Positions 16,236 to 26,036 of a stretch of 64,000 bases of DNA are shown one piece after another. The stretch covers positions 42,238 through 106,237 of the forward strand of contig NZ_CAMLMJ010000012.1 of NCBI RefSeq assembly GCF_946481145.1, given 5' to 3'. The notes under the pieces are model-generated. The model made no database searches. It was given only the letters and a program-made list of their open reading frames with translations, and was not told where the DNA came from. Made by a program: the position numbers and the translations under genes. Each line of letters opens with the position of its first letter. The first letter of the stretch is position 1. The DNA comes from an uncultured Sediminibacterium sp. (GTDB taxonomy: Bacteria > Bacteroidota > Bacteroidia > Chitinophagales > Chitinophagaceae).

Positions 16236-18278
16236 TTAGTGATGCTTTGCGTTGAAGTAAACAATGAAAGTGCTTCCTTTATCAACGTCACTTTCAACTG
16301 TAATGGACCCACCCATGGCTTCAACCTGTGTTTTTGTAATAAAAAGGCCAACTCCTTTGGCTTCTTCGTGACGATGGAATGTTTTATTAAGACCAAATAA
16401 TTTGTCACTATGTCTGTTGAGATCAATACCAAGCCCATTGTCTTTAAACCTGAGTATCAGTATGCCGTTTTCAAAGAGTGTTTCAGCAAATATTACAGGA
16501 GTACGCTGTGGCGATCTGTATTTAAGTGAATTAGACAGAAGGTTTTGCAAAATACTTTCCAGATAAAGTCTCGGATATTCAATGGCCGGAGCTTTGGTAA
16601 AATTGTAACTCACCACAGCTTCTGTTTCCATGATCTTCCCGATCATACTATCCCGTACTTTTTTAAATATATCTTCAAACAGTAATGATTCCCTTTTTCT
16701 GCCTGTGTCTTCCTGTATTTTTAAGGCATCAACCAACTCATTCAATGTGGCGGAAAGATTATGGATAACCGTTTCGAATTTTTCGAATAAAATTGCCCTT
16801 TCTTCTTCTGTCTGGCTTTCTTTATACAACCATAATAATGAGTTAAGGTTGCTTACGGGAGAGCGTAAGTTGTGTGATGTGATATGAGCGAAATTCAGCA
16901 ATTGCTGGTTTTTTTGCTGTAATTGAAAAGATAGTATTTCCTGATCTGTTCTTGATTTTCTTATATCAGAAAAATCAGTAGCCATACCACAAATTGCGAA
17001 AACCTCATTGTTTTCATCAAATAAAGGGAATTTGTTAATCAGGAGTGTCTTTGAACTTCCGTTAAATACTGCAGTTGTTTCAGCCGTTTGCGATTCCTTT
17101 GAAGCTATAATGGCTGATTCGTTGCTGACCAGTTTGGAGGCAAAGTCTTCCGGAAAAATTTCAAAGGATGTTTTACCAATGATCTCATTAATTTGCATAT
17201 CAAAATCTTCAGCAAAACGTTTGTTGACCAGTAAATATATTCCTTTGATATCCTTAACAAAAATTGCAGCATCTGCATTATTAATAATACCTTTTAGGAG
17301 TTGCTCACTTTTCCATAGTTCATTCTTACTATCCTGGAGTGCATTTACTGACTCGTGAAGCTCGTCGGTCCTTTTTTGTACAATCAGCTCAAGATTTTTA
17401 TTAAGATCAGATATCTGGTCTTCCGCTATGTTTTTTTTGATATTGATTTTATTAAGCTGTTTTGCAGATAGTGCAATGCTTATTAATCCTATAAGAATAA
17501 ATACTGTGGTTAATGATATGAAGCCAAGTTCTACGCTTAGAATACCCTTTTGAAATAAATATACCCTGAGTGCACTGATTAATATTACCGTGATGGTTAA
17601 GGCGGGAAATAATTGGCGGGCCATGATATTTCCAACCCCATTTCCTGTAAATAAACCGGTGAACCCTAATTTTTCATTCCATAGCGAAGCAGCAATTGAG
17701 CTTATAAAGAATATAAGCGCTGTGTGAAAAGACATTGTTTTTAGGGTTGGTATTTCACTAAACACAGGAACTTTTAAAAGAAACCCAATGATCACAAGGG
17801 AGGATATCAATGTAATTGTATGAAAGCAATATTGGGCGAATTTTCTCAATGACTCTCGATGTGACTTCATTATTAAAAAACCGATCCCAAAAAGTATAAA
17901 AGAAAATGAAGCACCATGCGCCATTCGTCCGGGTGGATAATTAGTTGTTCTGGTGATAAAATTATCTTTTACAAAAAATTCGTCGATGCCCAGATCGGCA
18001 GCTATAAAAACTTGTAACAGGGTTGTAAACCCTGTTAATATTAATATAAGACTGAATACAAGTTTGAGTGTATGCCATTTTTCAACTGTAATAGCAATTA
18101 ATATAATATTCGTAAGTATGAATAGTAAAGCTGCATTAAATTTCATTTCCTGATGTCCGGGCAAAAAGCTGGTAAGGGTTGGAATGCGCAGAAACCAGCC
18201 TAAAGCTACGATGGTGCTTAGTATAAGACCAAGAACTGCTGCCAACCTGATATACTTTTTTTTGTCGGCTAAATTCAT
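16236..18278 (-). CDS. Membrane PAS-domain sensor histidine kinase
   Basis: 680 residues. The first ~275 are hydrophobic, with about eight predicted membrane segments and little else; a short coiled coil (~275-330) follows. Then comes a PAS domain (~333-450; IINNADAAIFVKDIKGIYLL, GKTSFEIFPEDF). The phospho-acceptor is His469 in FAHITSHNLRSPVSNL, and the ATPase domain has LLSNSLKYRS, FKDNGLGIDLNR and KGVGLFITKTQVEAMGG. It is an orphan: no response regulator lies beside it. The signal sensed is unknown. The gene is convergent with thrC and its stop is 3 bases from the thrC stop. Confidence 0.88.
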   Translation of the reverse strand: MNLADKKKYIRLAAVLGLILSTIVALGWFLRIPTLTSFLPGHQEMKFNAALLFILTNIILIAITVEKWHTLKLVFSLILILTGFTTLLQVFIAADLGIDEFFVKDNFITRTTNYPPGRMAHGASFSFILFGIGFLIMKSHRESLRKFAQYCFHTITLISSLVIIGFLLKVPVFSEIPTLKTMSFHTALIFFISSIAASLWNEKLGFTGLFTGNGVGNIMARQLFPALTITVILISALRVYLFQKGILSVELGFISLTTVFILIGLISIALSAKQLNKINIKKNIAEDQISDLNKNLELIVQKRTDELHESVNALQDSKNELWKSEQLLKGIINNADAAIFVKDIKGIYLLVNKRFAEDFDMQINEIIGKTSFEIFPEDFASKLVSNESAIIASKESQTAETTAVFNGSSKTLLINKFPLFDENNEVFAICGMATDFSDIRKSRTDQEILSFQLQQKNQQLLNFAHITSHNLRSPVSNLNSLLWLYKESQTEEERAILFEKFETVIHNLSATLNELVDALKIQEDTGRKRESLLFEDIFKKVRDSMIGKIMETEAVVSYNFTKAPAIEYPRLYLESILQNLLSNSLKYRSPQRTPVIFAETLFENGILILRFKDNGLGIDLNRHSDKLFGLNKTFHRHEEAKGVGLFITKTQVEAMGGSITVESDVDKGSTFIVYFNAKHH

Positions 18279-18467
18279 GAGAGAGAAAGCGTTTGTAAAG
18301 TGATTTTAAAGGTAAAGTAATAAAAGTATTGCAAGAATTTTAATCTGTTATGGCCTCACCTTGCCCATTAATAAGCCAACAGATCATTTTCAGCAAGATT
18401 TGTAAGGATAATATTTAAGTCCCGTCCATTAGTTTTTACCATCATCAAGAAATTAAAAGTAAATTAT

Positions 18468-18953
18468 ATGAAGCCGTTTAGCATGAAGCTTAAATATGCA
18501 TTAATAATTACCGGCCTATTTAGTATAGGAATTCTATTTGGTCAGGATCAAGCTGTTAGAACAAAAAACTTTAATCTGTCGGGTCAGGGAATTGCCATTG
18601 AAGGATATGATCCGGTGTCATATTTTTTAGAAAAAAAACCTGTAAAAGGGAAAAAAGAACTGGCTGTATATTACCAGGGGGTTAGCTATTGGTTTAGTAC
18701 TCCTGAACACAAGGCTTTATTTCTTAAAAATCCAACTACTTATGAGCCGGCTTATGGAGGTTGGTGTGCTTATGCGATGGGTGCAAAGGGTGAAAAGGTA
18801 AGTATTGATCCCGAAACGTATAAAATAGTTAATAATAAGCTTTACCTCTTTTATAACCGTTTTTTTAATAATACCCTGAAAGAGTGGAATAAAGATGAAA
18901 CTAACCTCAAATCAAAAGCTGATCAATCCTGGAATAAAATCATTCAACAATAA
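18468..18953 (+). CDS. Exported YHS-domain protein
   Basis: 161 residues with an N-terminal hydrophobic signal (LKYALIITGLFSIGILFGQ). An internal ATG at 18483 is an equally good start. The YHS-like part starts at IAIEGYDPVSYFLEKKPVKG and contains YQGVSYWFSTPEHKALFLKNP followed by AYGGWCAYAMGAKG. YHS domains are small metal-associated modules; the function of this periplasmic group is not established. It is followed 3 bases later by a DoxX-like gene, so the two probably act together. Confidence 0.8.
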   Translation: MKPFSMKLKYALIITGLFSIGILFGQDQAVRTKNFNLSGQGIAIEGYDPVSYFLEKKPVKGKKELAVYYQGVSYWFSTPEHKALFLKNPTTYEPAYGGWCAYAMGAKGEKVSIDPETYKIVNNKLYLFYNRFFNNTLKEWNKDETNLKSKADQSWNKIIQQ

Positions 18954-18956
18954 TTT

Positions 18957-19364
18957 ATGCAACCAAAACTACAAACAATTTTACAGTGGGTTCTAAGGTT
19001 TATTGCCGCCATTATAATGCTGCAAACCTTATATTTTAAATTTTCTGGTGCTGAAGAATCGGTTTATATATTTACCCAAATGGGTATAGAACCTTGGGGA
19101 AGATATGTTACTGGTATTGCGGAACTTATTGCCTCTATCTTAATTTTATACAAACCACTTACCGCATTTGGGTCACTTATGGCAGTGGGCATTATGAGTG
19201 GAGCATTGGTTTCTCATATTTTAGTACTGGGAGTAGTGGTAAAGAATGATAATGGCTTGTTATTTTCCTATGCCCTGATTGTTTGGCTTGCCTCAGTAAT
19301 ACTTGCCTGGTTAAACAGGGCTCAACTAGTCGATTTTCTTAAAAAATTTAAAAAAGGCAATTGA
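18957..19364 (+). CDS. DoxX-like small integral membrane protein
   Basis: 135 residues with four hydrophobic segments (about 10-25, 45-65, 72-95 and 100-120). Layout and residues fit the DoxX/DoxD-like family: LQTLYFKFSGAEESVYIFTQ, then PWGRYVTGIAELIASILIL. Probably co-transcribed with the YHS gene. No catalytic motif; function unknown. Confidence 0.75.
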   Translation: MQPKLQTILQWVLRFIAAIIMLQTLYFKFSGAEESVYIFTQMGIEPWGRYVTGIAELIASILILYKPLTAFGSLMAVGIMSGALVSHILVLGVVVKNDNGLLFSYALIVWLASVILAWLNRAQLVDFLKKFKKGN

Positions 19365-19423
19365 TTTACTTTATATTGCTATAGCAGGTATCATTAAAGT
19401 GTCGGCAGGATTTGAACTTTAGT

Positions 19424-19496
19424 CGGTGAAAATAGGCGCTTCAATAGAAAATTGCCTGGAAAATAGGGTTTTCATAAAAGAACACTATTTTCACCG
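19424..19496. repeat. 12-bp inverted repeat in intergenic region
   Basis: CGGTGAAAATAG (19424-19435) and CTATTTTCACCG (19485-19496) are perfect complements 49 bases apart. They lie in the 249-base gap between the DoxX-like and DinB-like genes. No T tract follows. I see nothing else in this gap. Confidence 0.45.
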
Positions 19497-19613
19497 GAAA
19501 GATGATAAATACAGCAGGCAAAACCTAGTTGTATAAGAAATCGTATCTAACTTATAAACAGTTGAAAGAAAAAAACTGATTCTACCAATTTTAAAAAGAT
19601 AGAACCCGTTAAT

Positions 19614-20114
19614 ATGCAAATTGCCTACGCTATTAAAAATGTATTTGTTCAGTTACATGAAACATTAGATAAGTTAACCCCTGAGCAATATACTGCCTGC
19701 AGTAAATCTCTTTTTAATGCTACTATTGGACAGCATGTAAGGCATATTGTAGAGCTTTTTCAATGTCTTGAATCAGGGTATGAAACAGGCCTGGTTAATT
19801 ATGAAAAAAGGAAGAGAGATAAAGCCATTGAAACTGACAAAGATCTGGCCATCTCATTATTGCACCAGATCAGTAACAATCTTATACGTGCTGATAAACC
19901 CATTCAACTCGAAATGAGTTATGATGATGTGTCGAATGAAACAATCAATGTAGAAAGTAACTATTATCGGGAAGTTGTTTATAACCTGGAACACACTGTG
20001 CATCATATGGCCCTGATCAGGGTAGGTGTTGGTGAATTATCAGATATTATCCTTCCTGAAGGCTTTGGTGTAGCCACTTCTACTATTAAACATAGGGAAG
20101 CATGTGCACAGTAA
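19614..20114 (+). CDS. DinB-like (four-helix) protein
   Basis: 166 residues, mostly helical. Histidines in the positions typical of DinB-fold metal sites are visible: ATIGQHVRHIVELFQ and YNLEHTVHHMALIRVGV. The DinB superfamily includes thiol-dependent transferases and many uncharacterised proteins. The substrate here is unknown. Its last 13 bases overlap the start of the NRDE gene, implying translational coupling. Confidence 0.7.
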   Translation: MQIAYAIKNVFVQLHETLDKLTPEQYTACSKSLFNATIGQHVRHIVELFQCLESGYETGLVNYEKRKRDKAIETDKDLAISLLHQISNNLIRADKPIQLEMSYDDVSNETINVESNYYREVVYNLEHTVHHMALIRVGVGELSDIILPEGFGVATSTIKHREACAQ

Positions 20115-20830
20115 CCTATATCCCGCTCCAAAATAAAGTACTACTTACCTCTAATCGCGATGAAAAAGGAACACGCGAGAAGGCCATTCAACCTGGCATT
20201 ACCAGTTATGGCAACAAAAAACTTCTTTTCCCAAAAGATGCTCAGGCAGGTGGTACCTGGATAGCGGCATCTGATGCCGGATCGATCATGGTATTGTTAA
20301 ACGGTGGTTTTATTAAACATGAACCTGCTGCACAATACAGGAAAAGCAGAGGCCTGATATTCCTCGACATTTTAACGGAAGAGAAAGCGATTCCCGCCTT
20401 TAAAAAAATACATTTATTAGGTATTGAACCATTTACACTGGTAATTTGGGAGGACGATAAACTATTTGAATGCAGGTGGAGCGGCGAGGAAAAATATATC
20501 CGGGAAATGGATGCAACAAAACCCCATATCTGGTCGTCGGTAACATTATATACATCTGATATCATACATAAAAGAGAACAGTGGTTCAATGAATGGTTAA
20601 CACAATTTCCGCAACCAACTGTTTCAGATATTCTTTCATTTCACCTATTTGGCGGAGAAGGAGATAAAGAGAATGATATTCGAATGAACCGGAATAATAC
20701 CATGTTTACGGTAAGTGTAACAAGTGTTGAGTGTAATCGAAATAAGGCAGTAATGCATTATGAAGACCTTGTTAGCCAACAAAAAACGGAAGCTTCAATT
20801 GCATTTGTTCAGGAACAACCGGTAGCCTAA
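20102..20830 (+). CDS. NRDE (TANGO2-like) family protein
   Basis: 242 residues beginning MCTVTYIP with the family-defining NRDE at residues 18-21 (LLTSNRDE). The QAGGTWIAASDAGSIMVLLNG segment is also typical. In eukaryotes TANGO2 is linked to heme and lipid handling, but the bacterial role is not settled. Cys2 immediately after Met1 recalls N-terminal nucleophile hydrolases, which is a speculation. It overlaps the DinB-like gene by 13 bases. Confidence 0.82.
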   Translation: MCTVTYIPLQNKVLLTSNRDEKGTREKAIQPGITSYGNKKLLFPKDAQAGGTWIAASDAGSIMVLLNGGFIKHEPAAQYRKSRGLIFLDILTEEKAIPAFKKIHLLGIEPFTLVIWEDDKLFECRWSGEEKYIREMDATKPHIWSSVTLYTSDIIHKREQWFNEWLTQFPQPTVSDILSFHLFGGEGDKENDIRMNRNNTMFTVSVTSVECNRNKAVMHYEDLVSQQKTEASIAFVQEQPVA

Positions 20831-20839
20831 CTTTCCCTC

Positions 20840-21892
20840 ATGTTATTGATCAACAAGCTAAAGGATCATCCATTATTTATAAAAATATTTCATTGGGAAT
20901 ATTGGCCTTTTGCGGTGCTCTATGCACCTATGTATCCCTATTGGTTTTGGCTTTGCCTTAAAGCAAGGGCATTCTTCTTTATAAATGCCGCAAACCCAAC
21001 TATTCGAAATGGAGGCTTTCTAATGGAAAGCAAAAAAGAGATCTATGATCTTCTTCCTAAAGGCACTTATCCGGAAACCTTATTTTTTGCTGTAGGCACT
21101 GAAGGTAATATCGTATTAAATAAGGTAAAGAATGTCGGTATCGCTTATCCTGCTATTGCAAAACCTGATATTGGAATGCGTGGAATGAGTGTAAAAAAGA
21201 TCGAAAATGACCAGGAGCTACTTGAATATGCAAAAAACAGCAAAGTAGATTTTTTGGTTCAGGCCTATATACCTTATGAAGACGAACTAGGGATATTTTA
21301 TTGTCGCATCCCTGGTGAGGAGAAAGGAAGCATTACGGGTATCGTTGGAAAGGAGTTACTGGCGGTTACCGGAGATGGTTGTTCAACCGTAGAGAAATTA
21401 TTACTACAAAACACCAGATTTATTCTTCAGTTGCCTGCATTAAGAAAAACAATTCCAACTGAATTATCGGTTGTACTACCAAAAGGGGAACGAAAAATAT
21501 TGGTTCCTTATGGCAATCATGCCCGGGGGGCGAAATTTTTAGATGTCAGCTATCTCGCAGATGAACAGCTAAGTAAAACAATTGATCAACTGGCAAAAAA
21601 AATCAACGGATTTTATTATGGCAGAATGGATGTCAGGTACGATACAATTGAAGCATTGAGGGAAGGAAAAAACTTTTCAATCATTGAATTAAACGGATCT
21701 GGCAGCGAACCAACCCATATTTATGATCCGTCACATTCTGTTTTCTTTGCGTGGAAGGAAATTATCAGGCATTGGAATATAATGTACCGAATAAGCAAAA
21801 TCAATCATAAAAATGGGGTGCCTTATATGACCAGAAGCGAAGGATTGGCAATGCTTAAAGCCAATCGTCAGTTGGTAGAAGATATTTCCTGA
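20840..21892 (+). CDS. ATP-grasp domain protein
   Basis: 350 residues. A hydrophobic N-terminal segment (WPFAVLYAPMYPYWFWLCL) precedes an ATP-grasp fold: YPAIAKPDIGMRGMSVKKI (ATP lysine loop), FLVQAYIPYEDELGIFYCR, and the metal-binding FSIIELNGSGSEPTHIYDP at ~285-305. D-Ala-D-Ala ligase-like relatives are the nearest recognisable group, but the substrate cannot be read from the sequence. It lies 9 bases after the NRDE gene, likely in one operon with the two genes before it. Confidence 0.75.
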   Translation: MLLINKLKDHPLFIKIFHWEYWPFAVLYAPMYPYWFWLCLKARAFFFINAANPTIRNGGFLMESKKEIYDLLPKGTYPETLFFAVGTEGNIVLNKVKNVGIAYPAIAKPDIGMRGMSVKKIENDQELLEYAKNSKVDFLVQAYIPYEDELGIFYCRIPGEEKGSITGIVGKELLAVTGDGCSTVEKLLLQNTRFILQLPALRKTIPTELSVVLPKGERKILVPYGNHARGAKFLDVSYLADEQLSKTIDQLAKKINGFYYGRMDVRYDTIEALREGKNFSIIELNGSGSEPTHIYDPSHSVFFAWKEIIRHWNIMYRISKINHKNGVPYMTRSEGLAMLKANRQLVEDIS

Positions 21893-21916
21893 TTTTCTTA
21901 CTTACCCTTTCCCAAA

Positions 21917-21956
21917 ATGATTTTCAAGATCTATCATGATAAATCCTGAAAATCAT
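21917..21956. repeat. 10-bp inverted repeat, intergenic
   Basis: ATGATTTTCA (21917-21926) and TGAAAATCAT (21947-21956) flank a 20-base loop. It lies after the ATP-grasp gene; a weak terminator or a dispersed intergenic palindrome are both possible. The rest of the gap to 22079 holds a near-direct repeat of CGCGCACAAA just upstream of the HAD gene. Confidence 0.35.
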
Positions 21957-22079
21957 GAAGATCTGTGTTCCATCATACACGAACTTATAGCTCGCGCACA
22001 AATTTCTCCAGTCATTAATAATTTACATGGCAAAGTTCCCCCGATAAAGTAATTTGCGCGCACAAAGTATCGAAGCTAT

Positions 22080-22739
22080 ATGTTACAAAATGCAAAGGCT
22101 TTTCTGTTCGATTTGAATGGAACCATGATTGATGATATGCATTATCATAAACAGGTTTGGTTTGATATTCTCACCAAAGACCTGGGTGCTGATTTAAGCT
22201 GGGAACAGGTAGCTTCTCACATGTACGGGAAAAACGTAGAATTATTAATCCGCATTTTTGGTCCAGATAAGTTTACACCAGAAGAAATGGATCGGCTATC
22301 AGTAGAGAAAGAAAAAAGATACCAGTCACTTTACAGACCTCATCTGGCACTACTACCCGGGTTAGATATTTTCCTTGATCAGGCAAAAGCAAAGAACATT
22401 AAAATGGGGATCGGTTCTGCTGCTATTTTATTTAATATTGATTTTGCGATAGACGGGTTATCAATCCGACATTATTTTGATTCTATAGTTGGAGCCGAAA
22501 ATGTAAAAGACAGTAAACCCGATCCTGAAACCTATTTAAAAGGAGCTGCTGAACTGGGGCTCAATCCTGCCGATTGTATTGTATTCGAAGATGCACCTAA
22601 AGGGGTGGAAGCCGCTTATAATGCCGGAATGAAAGCAGTAGTATTGACTACGATGCATACTGCGGATGAATTCAGTGAGTATCCGAATATCCTTACATAT
22701 GCAAATGATTATAAAAGTTTAATCCCGCTGCTGGGTTAA
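22080..22739 (+). CDS. HAD-superfamily hydrolase, beta-phosphoglucomutase-like
   Basis: 219 residues with the HAD fold: motif I FLFDLNGTMIDD (nucleophile Asp11), motif II MGIGSAAIL, motif III lysine in VKDSKPDPETYLKG, and motif IV VFEDAPKGVEAAYNAGM. The second acid of motif I, Asp in typical phosphoglucomutases and phosphatases, is Asn13 here, which may change the chemistry. The likely substrate is a sugar phosphate or other small phosphate ester. It is followed by a strong terminator shared with the convergent ara operon. Confidence 0.82.
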   Translation: MLQNAKAFLFDLNGTMIDDMHYHKQVWFDILTKDLGADLSWEQVASHMYGKNVELLIRIFGPDKFTPEEMDRLSVEKEKRYQSLYRPHLALLPGLDIFLDQAKAKNIKMGIGSAAILFNIDFAIDGLSIRHYFDSIVGAENVKDSKPDPETYLKGAAELGLNPADCIVFEDAPKGVEAAYNAGMKAVVLTTMHTADEFSEYPNILTYANDYKSLIPLLG

Positions 22740-22787
22740 CTTTCAAAATAAAAGGGGTTCTTTTCGGAACCCCTTTTATTTTGAAAG
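22740..22787. terminator. Bidirectional terminator between HAD gene and ara operon
   Basis: Arms 22740-22760 and 22767-22787 are perfectly complementary over 21 bp (core AAAAGGGGTTC / GAACCCCTTTT) with loop TTTTCG. T-rich stretches exit on both strands. It ends 12 bases before the stop of the minus-strand symporter gene, so it serves both convergent units. Confidence 0.9.
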
Positions 22788-22798
22788 CTGGTAATCAA

Positions 22799-24484
22799 TT
22801 ACCAGAATCTTACATACAATGCGGTAAGCAGTAACAATGTTATAATGATTAAAACTAAAACGGAGTTACTTACTTTAAACATACCTTTCTCGAAAATGAA
22901 TGCTTTCGGATTAATTTTTGGTCCGCCAAGGCTAATACCAATCATTAATGCCATGGTAAAGAAGAAAGACCAACCCATGTTAATGAGGAATGGTATTTCA
23001 AATCCACCTTTTCCATTTGGATAAGCTGTATACAGAATGGTTTCATTACCCAACAATGCTGGAGCATAGTTGTTGAAGAATACAGAAAGTACAAAACCAC
23101 AGATTACGCCCGCGATGGCAGCAGCACCAGTGGTTCTTTTCCAGAACATACCCAGTATAAACATTGCGAATACACCAGGACTAATAAAACCAGTGTATTT
23201 CTGAATAAAGGTAAATCCACCTTCACCACCAATACCTAATGTATCGTTCCAGGTAAATAAAACACTCACAATCATTGCAATAAAAATGGTAAGTCTTCCT
23301 GTCCACACCATTTTCTTTTCGTCAGCGGAAGGTTTCAGGTATTTTTTATAGATATCCAGGGTAAAAATGGTTGAGATGCTGTTAGCCTTACCTGCAAGGG
23401 AAGCAACAATTGCGGCAGTTAGTGCGGCAATAGATAATCCCTTTAATCCACTTGGCAAGAAGCTAAGGATAGCAGAATAGGCACCGTCTTTACTACCTCC
23501 TTCAAGTTGAGGAAGGTGACCATTTTTATATAAAACATAGGCTGCAATACCAGGTAACATTACAATTACCGGCATCATCAGTTTTAGTAAACCTGCAAAT
23601 AAAATACCTGTTCTGGCGGTTTGCAGGTTAGCGCCAAGTGCACGTTGTGTAATATATTGGTTACAACCCCAATAATTTAGGTTAACGATCCATTGTCCCG
23701 CGAAATACATTGCTATACCGGGAAGTACGAGGTATTTATTAATTTCTTCCTGAGTGGCATTTGGACCAGGTTTATCAAGAATCATGTGAAAGTGATCGGG
23801 AGCTTCCTTGAGCAATGTGTTAAACCCAGCGATCACATCTTTACCCAAACCAAATTTTTCACTCACGATCAGTAATGCCATATAGGTTGTAGCCAGACCT
23901 CCGATGATTAGTACTGCAACCTGTATTACATCTGTGTAACCAATTACTTTCATACCGCCCAGGGTAATTACCAGTGCAAATACTGCCAGTAATACCATGA
24001 TCAGGTGAAGGTATTGCCCACCAACCAAACCATTGATAGCAACTGCTCCGAGATAAAGAATGGAAGTGAGGTTTACAAATACATATAAGAATAGCCAAAA
24101 TACCGCCATGATCAAGGCCACCGTTTCATTATAACGGTTGGTAAGGAACTGGGGCATGGTAAAAATCTTATTCTTAAGATAGATTGGCATGAACCAGATG
24201 GCAATAATGATTAATGCCAGGGCTGCGATCCATTCATAGGCAGCAACTGCAGTTCCTACAAAAAAGCCCTCTCCGCTCATTCCAATAAATTGCTCCGCAG
24301 AAATATTGGAAGCAATCAATGAAGCGCCGATGGCCCACCAGGTAAGTGAACCTTCTGCAAGGAAGAAATCCTTGGTATCGGTTGTTGCTTTCTTCTTTCG
24401 AAGGTAAATCCAGTACCCATAGCTGGCTACAATGATAAAGTAGAACAGAAAGACAATAATGTCAATGGTGGCAAGTCCTTTCAT
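22799..24484 (-). CDS. Sodium/solute symporter (SSS family), probable arabinose transporter
   Basis: 561 residues with about 13-14 membrane segments. It fits the SLC5/SSS family: TDTKDFFLAEGSLTWWAIGASLIASN near the N terminus (split here as TDTKDFFLAEGSLTW and WAIGASLIASN), then SAEQFIGMSG and FLTNRYNETVALIMA. As last gene of the araB-araD-araA set it is most likely the inner-membrane L-arabinose importer. The sugar specificity is inferred from the neighbours only. Confidence 0.85.
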   Translation of the reverse strand: MKGLATIDIIVFLFYFIIVASYGYWIYLRKKKATTDTKDFFLAEGSLTWWAIGASLIASNISAEQFIGMSGEGFFVGTAVAAYEWIAALALIIIAIWFMPIYLKNKIFTMPQFLTNRYNETVALIMAVFWLFLYVFVNLTSILYLGAVAINGLVGGQYLHLIMVLLAVFALVITLGGMKVIGYTDVIQVAVLIIGGLATTYMALLIVSEKFGLGKDVIAGFNTLLKEAPDHFHMILDKPGPNATQEEINKYLVLPGIAMYFAGQWIVNLNYWGCNQYITQRALGANLQTARTGILFAGLLKLMMPVIVMLPGIAAYVLYKNGHLPQLEGGSKDGAYSAILSFLPSGLKGLSIAALTAAIVASLAGKANSISTIFTLDIYKKYLKPSADEKKMVWTGRLTIFIAMIVSVLFTWNDTLGIGGEGGFTFIQKYTGFISPGVFAMFILGMFWKRTTGAAAIAGVICGFVLSVFFNNYAPALLGNETILYTAYPNGKGGFEIPFLINMGWSFFFTMALMIGISLGGPKINPKAFIFEKGMFKVSNSVLVLIIITLLLLTALYVRFW

Positions 24485-24519
24485 TGGTTTTTGGTTTTCG
24501 TAGATTGTAATTTCGCTTT

Positions 24520-26010
24520 TTATTGATAAAATTTATCATTCCAGCGTAATTCATTTTTAAATTGATACAGTTTGGTATTATTATTTATGCATACAAACTC
24601 AATTCCAGCCATTCCTGCAAAGTCTTCCATTTGCTCAGCATTGATATTCTGGGAGTAGCAGGTATGGTGAGCGCCTCCGGCCAGAATCCAGGCTGCGCAG
24701 CCATTATGCATGTCTGGATAAGGCTTCCAGAGAACCCTGGCCACTGGTAGTTTCGGTAGACTGCTGATTGGAGCCACTGCCATTACATCGTTCACCAGTA
24801 AACGGAAACGATTACCCATATCAACAATAGAAGCATTAATGGCAGGCCCTGATCCGGAGTTGAAAACAAGTCTTACAGGATCAGCTTTACCCCCAATTCC
24901 CAGAGGATGTATTTCACAGCTAGGCTTACCATCGGCAATTGATTCACAGATTTCAAGCATGTGGGCGCCAAGTACGAGTTTATTATCCGGGTTAAAGTGG
25001 TAAGTATAATCCTCCATAAATGAATTGCCCCCTTTCAATCCACTACCCATTACTTTCATGGCACGAACAAGTGCGGCAGTCTTCCAATCGCCCTCTCCTG
25101 CAAACCCATAACCCTTACTCATTAAACGCTGGGCTGCAATACCAGGTAATTGTTCAAGTCCATGAAGATCTTCGAACGTGGTTGTAAAGCCTTTAAAATT
25201 CCCTTGCTTGAGGAATCGTTCGATACCCAGCTCTATTTTGGCTGCCGCTTTTAAGGAAGCATGTTGGGCCGCCCCCTTTTGCAAGCTATCCATTAATGTA
25301 TAACTGGCGATGTATTCTTCTACGAGCGAATTAATATCACCTTCGGTTACTTCTTCCATTACCTGTACCAGATCACCTACACCATAAGTATTTACTGAAT
25401 AGCCAAACTTTATTTCTGCTTCTACTTTATCGCCTTCAGTAACGGCAACAAAGCGCATATTATCTCCGAAGCGAACAAAGCGTGCACCCTGCCAATCATT
25501 CCAACCGGCTGCGGCTCTTATCCAACCATTGATTTTTTCTATGCATTCAGGATCACTCCAGTGACCCACTACTACTTTCCGCTCAATACGCATACGACTC
25601 ATGATAAAACCGAATTCTCTGTCACCATGTGCACTTTGATTCAGGTTCATGAAATCCATATCAATGGTAGCCCAGGGAATATCACGGTTAAACTGTGTAT
25701 GAAAATGCAACACAGGTTTACGTAATATTTTTAGACCACCGATCCACATTTTAGCCGGAGAGAAAGTGTGCATCCAGGTAATAATACCAATACAGTTTTC
25801 GGTATTATTTGCTTCCTGGCATATTGCATATATTTCTTCTGATGATTTTACAGTAGGCTTATAAACTATTTGAACCGGCATGCTAGGCGTTTGGTTCAAG
25901 GCGTCGGCAATAACGGTAGAATTTGCTGCTACCTGCTTAAGAGTTTCTTCACCATACAAATGTTGGCTTCCTGTAACAAACCAAACTTCCAGTTGCTTCA
26001 GATTAATCAT
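24520..26010 (-). CDS. araA: L-arabinose isomerase
   Basis: 496 residues, converting L-arabinose to L-ribulose. Conserved stretches include [50 protein letters not shown] motif (here [14 protein letters not shown]) and the metal-ligand region [16 protein letters not shown]. The C-terminal [12 protein letters not shown] is intact. Second of four in the minus-strand ara operon by position from the 3' end; araD lies 26 bases upstream. Confidence 0.97.
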   Translation of the reverse strand: MINLKQLEVWFVTGSQHLYGEETLKQVAANSTVIADALNQTPSMPVQIVYKPTVKSSEEIYAICQEANNTENCIGIITWMHTFSPAKMWIGGLKILRKPVLHFHTQFNRDIPWATIDMDFMNLNQSAHGDREFGFIMSRMRIERKVVVGHWSDPECIEKINGWIRAAAGWNDWQGARFVRFGDNMRFVAVTEGDKVEAEIKFGYSVNTYGVGDLVQVMEEVTEGDINSLVEEYIASYTLMDSLQKGAAQHASLKAAAKIELGIERFLKQGNFKGFTTTFEDLHGLEQLPGIAAQRLMSKGYGFAGEGDWKTAALVRAMKVMGSGLKGGNSFMEDYTYHFNPDNKLVLGAHMLEICESIADGKPSCEIHPLGIGGKADPVRLVFNSGSGPAINASIVDMGNRFRLLVNDVMAVAPISSLPKLPVARVLWKPYPDMHNGCAAWILAGGAHHTCYSQNINAEQMEDFAGMAGIEFVCINNNTKLYQFKNELRWNDKFYQ

Positions 26011-26036
26011 GTTGATTGTCTTTGTTGATATAAATA

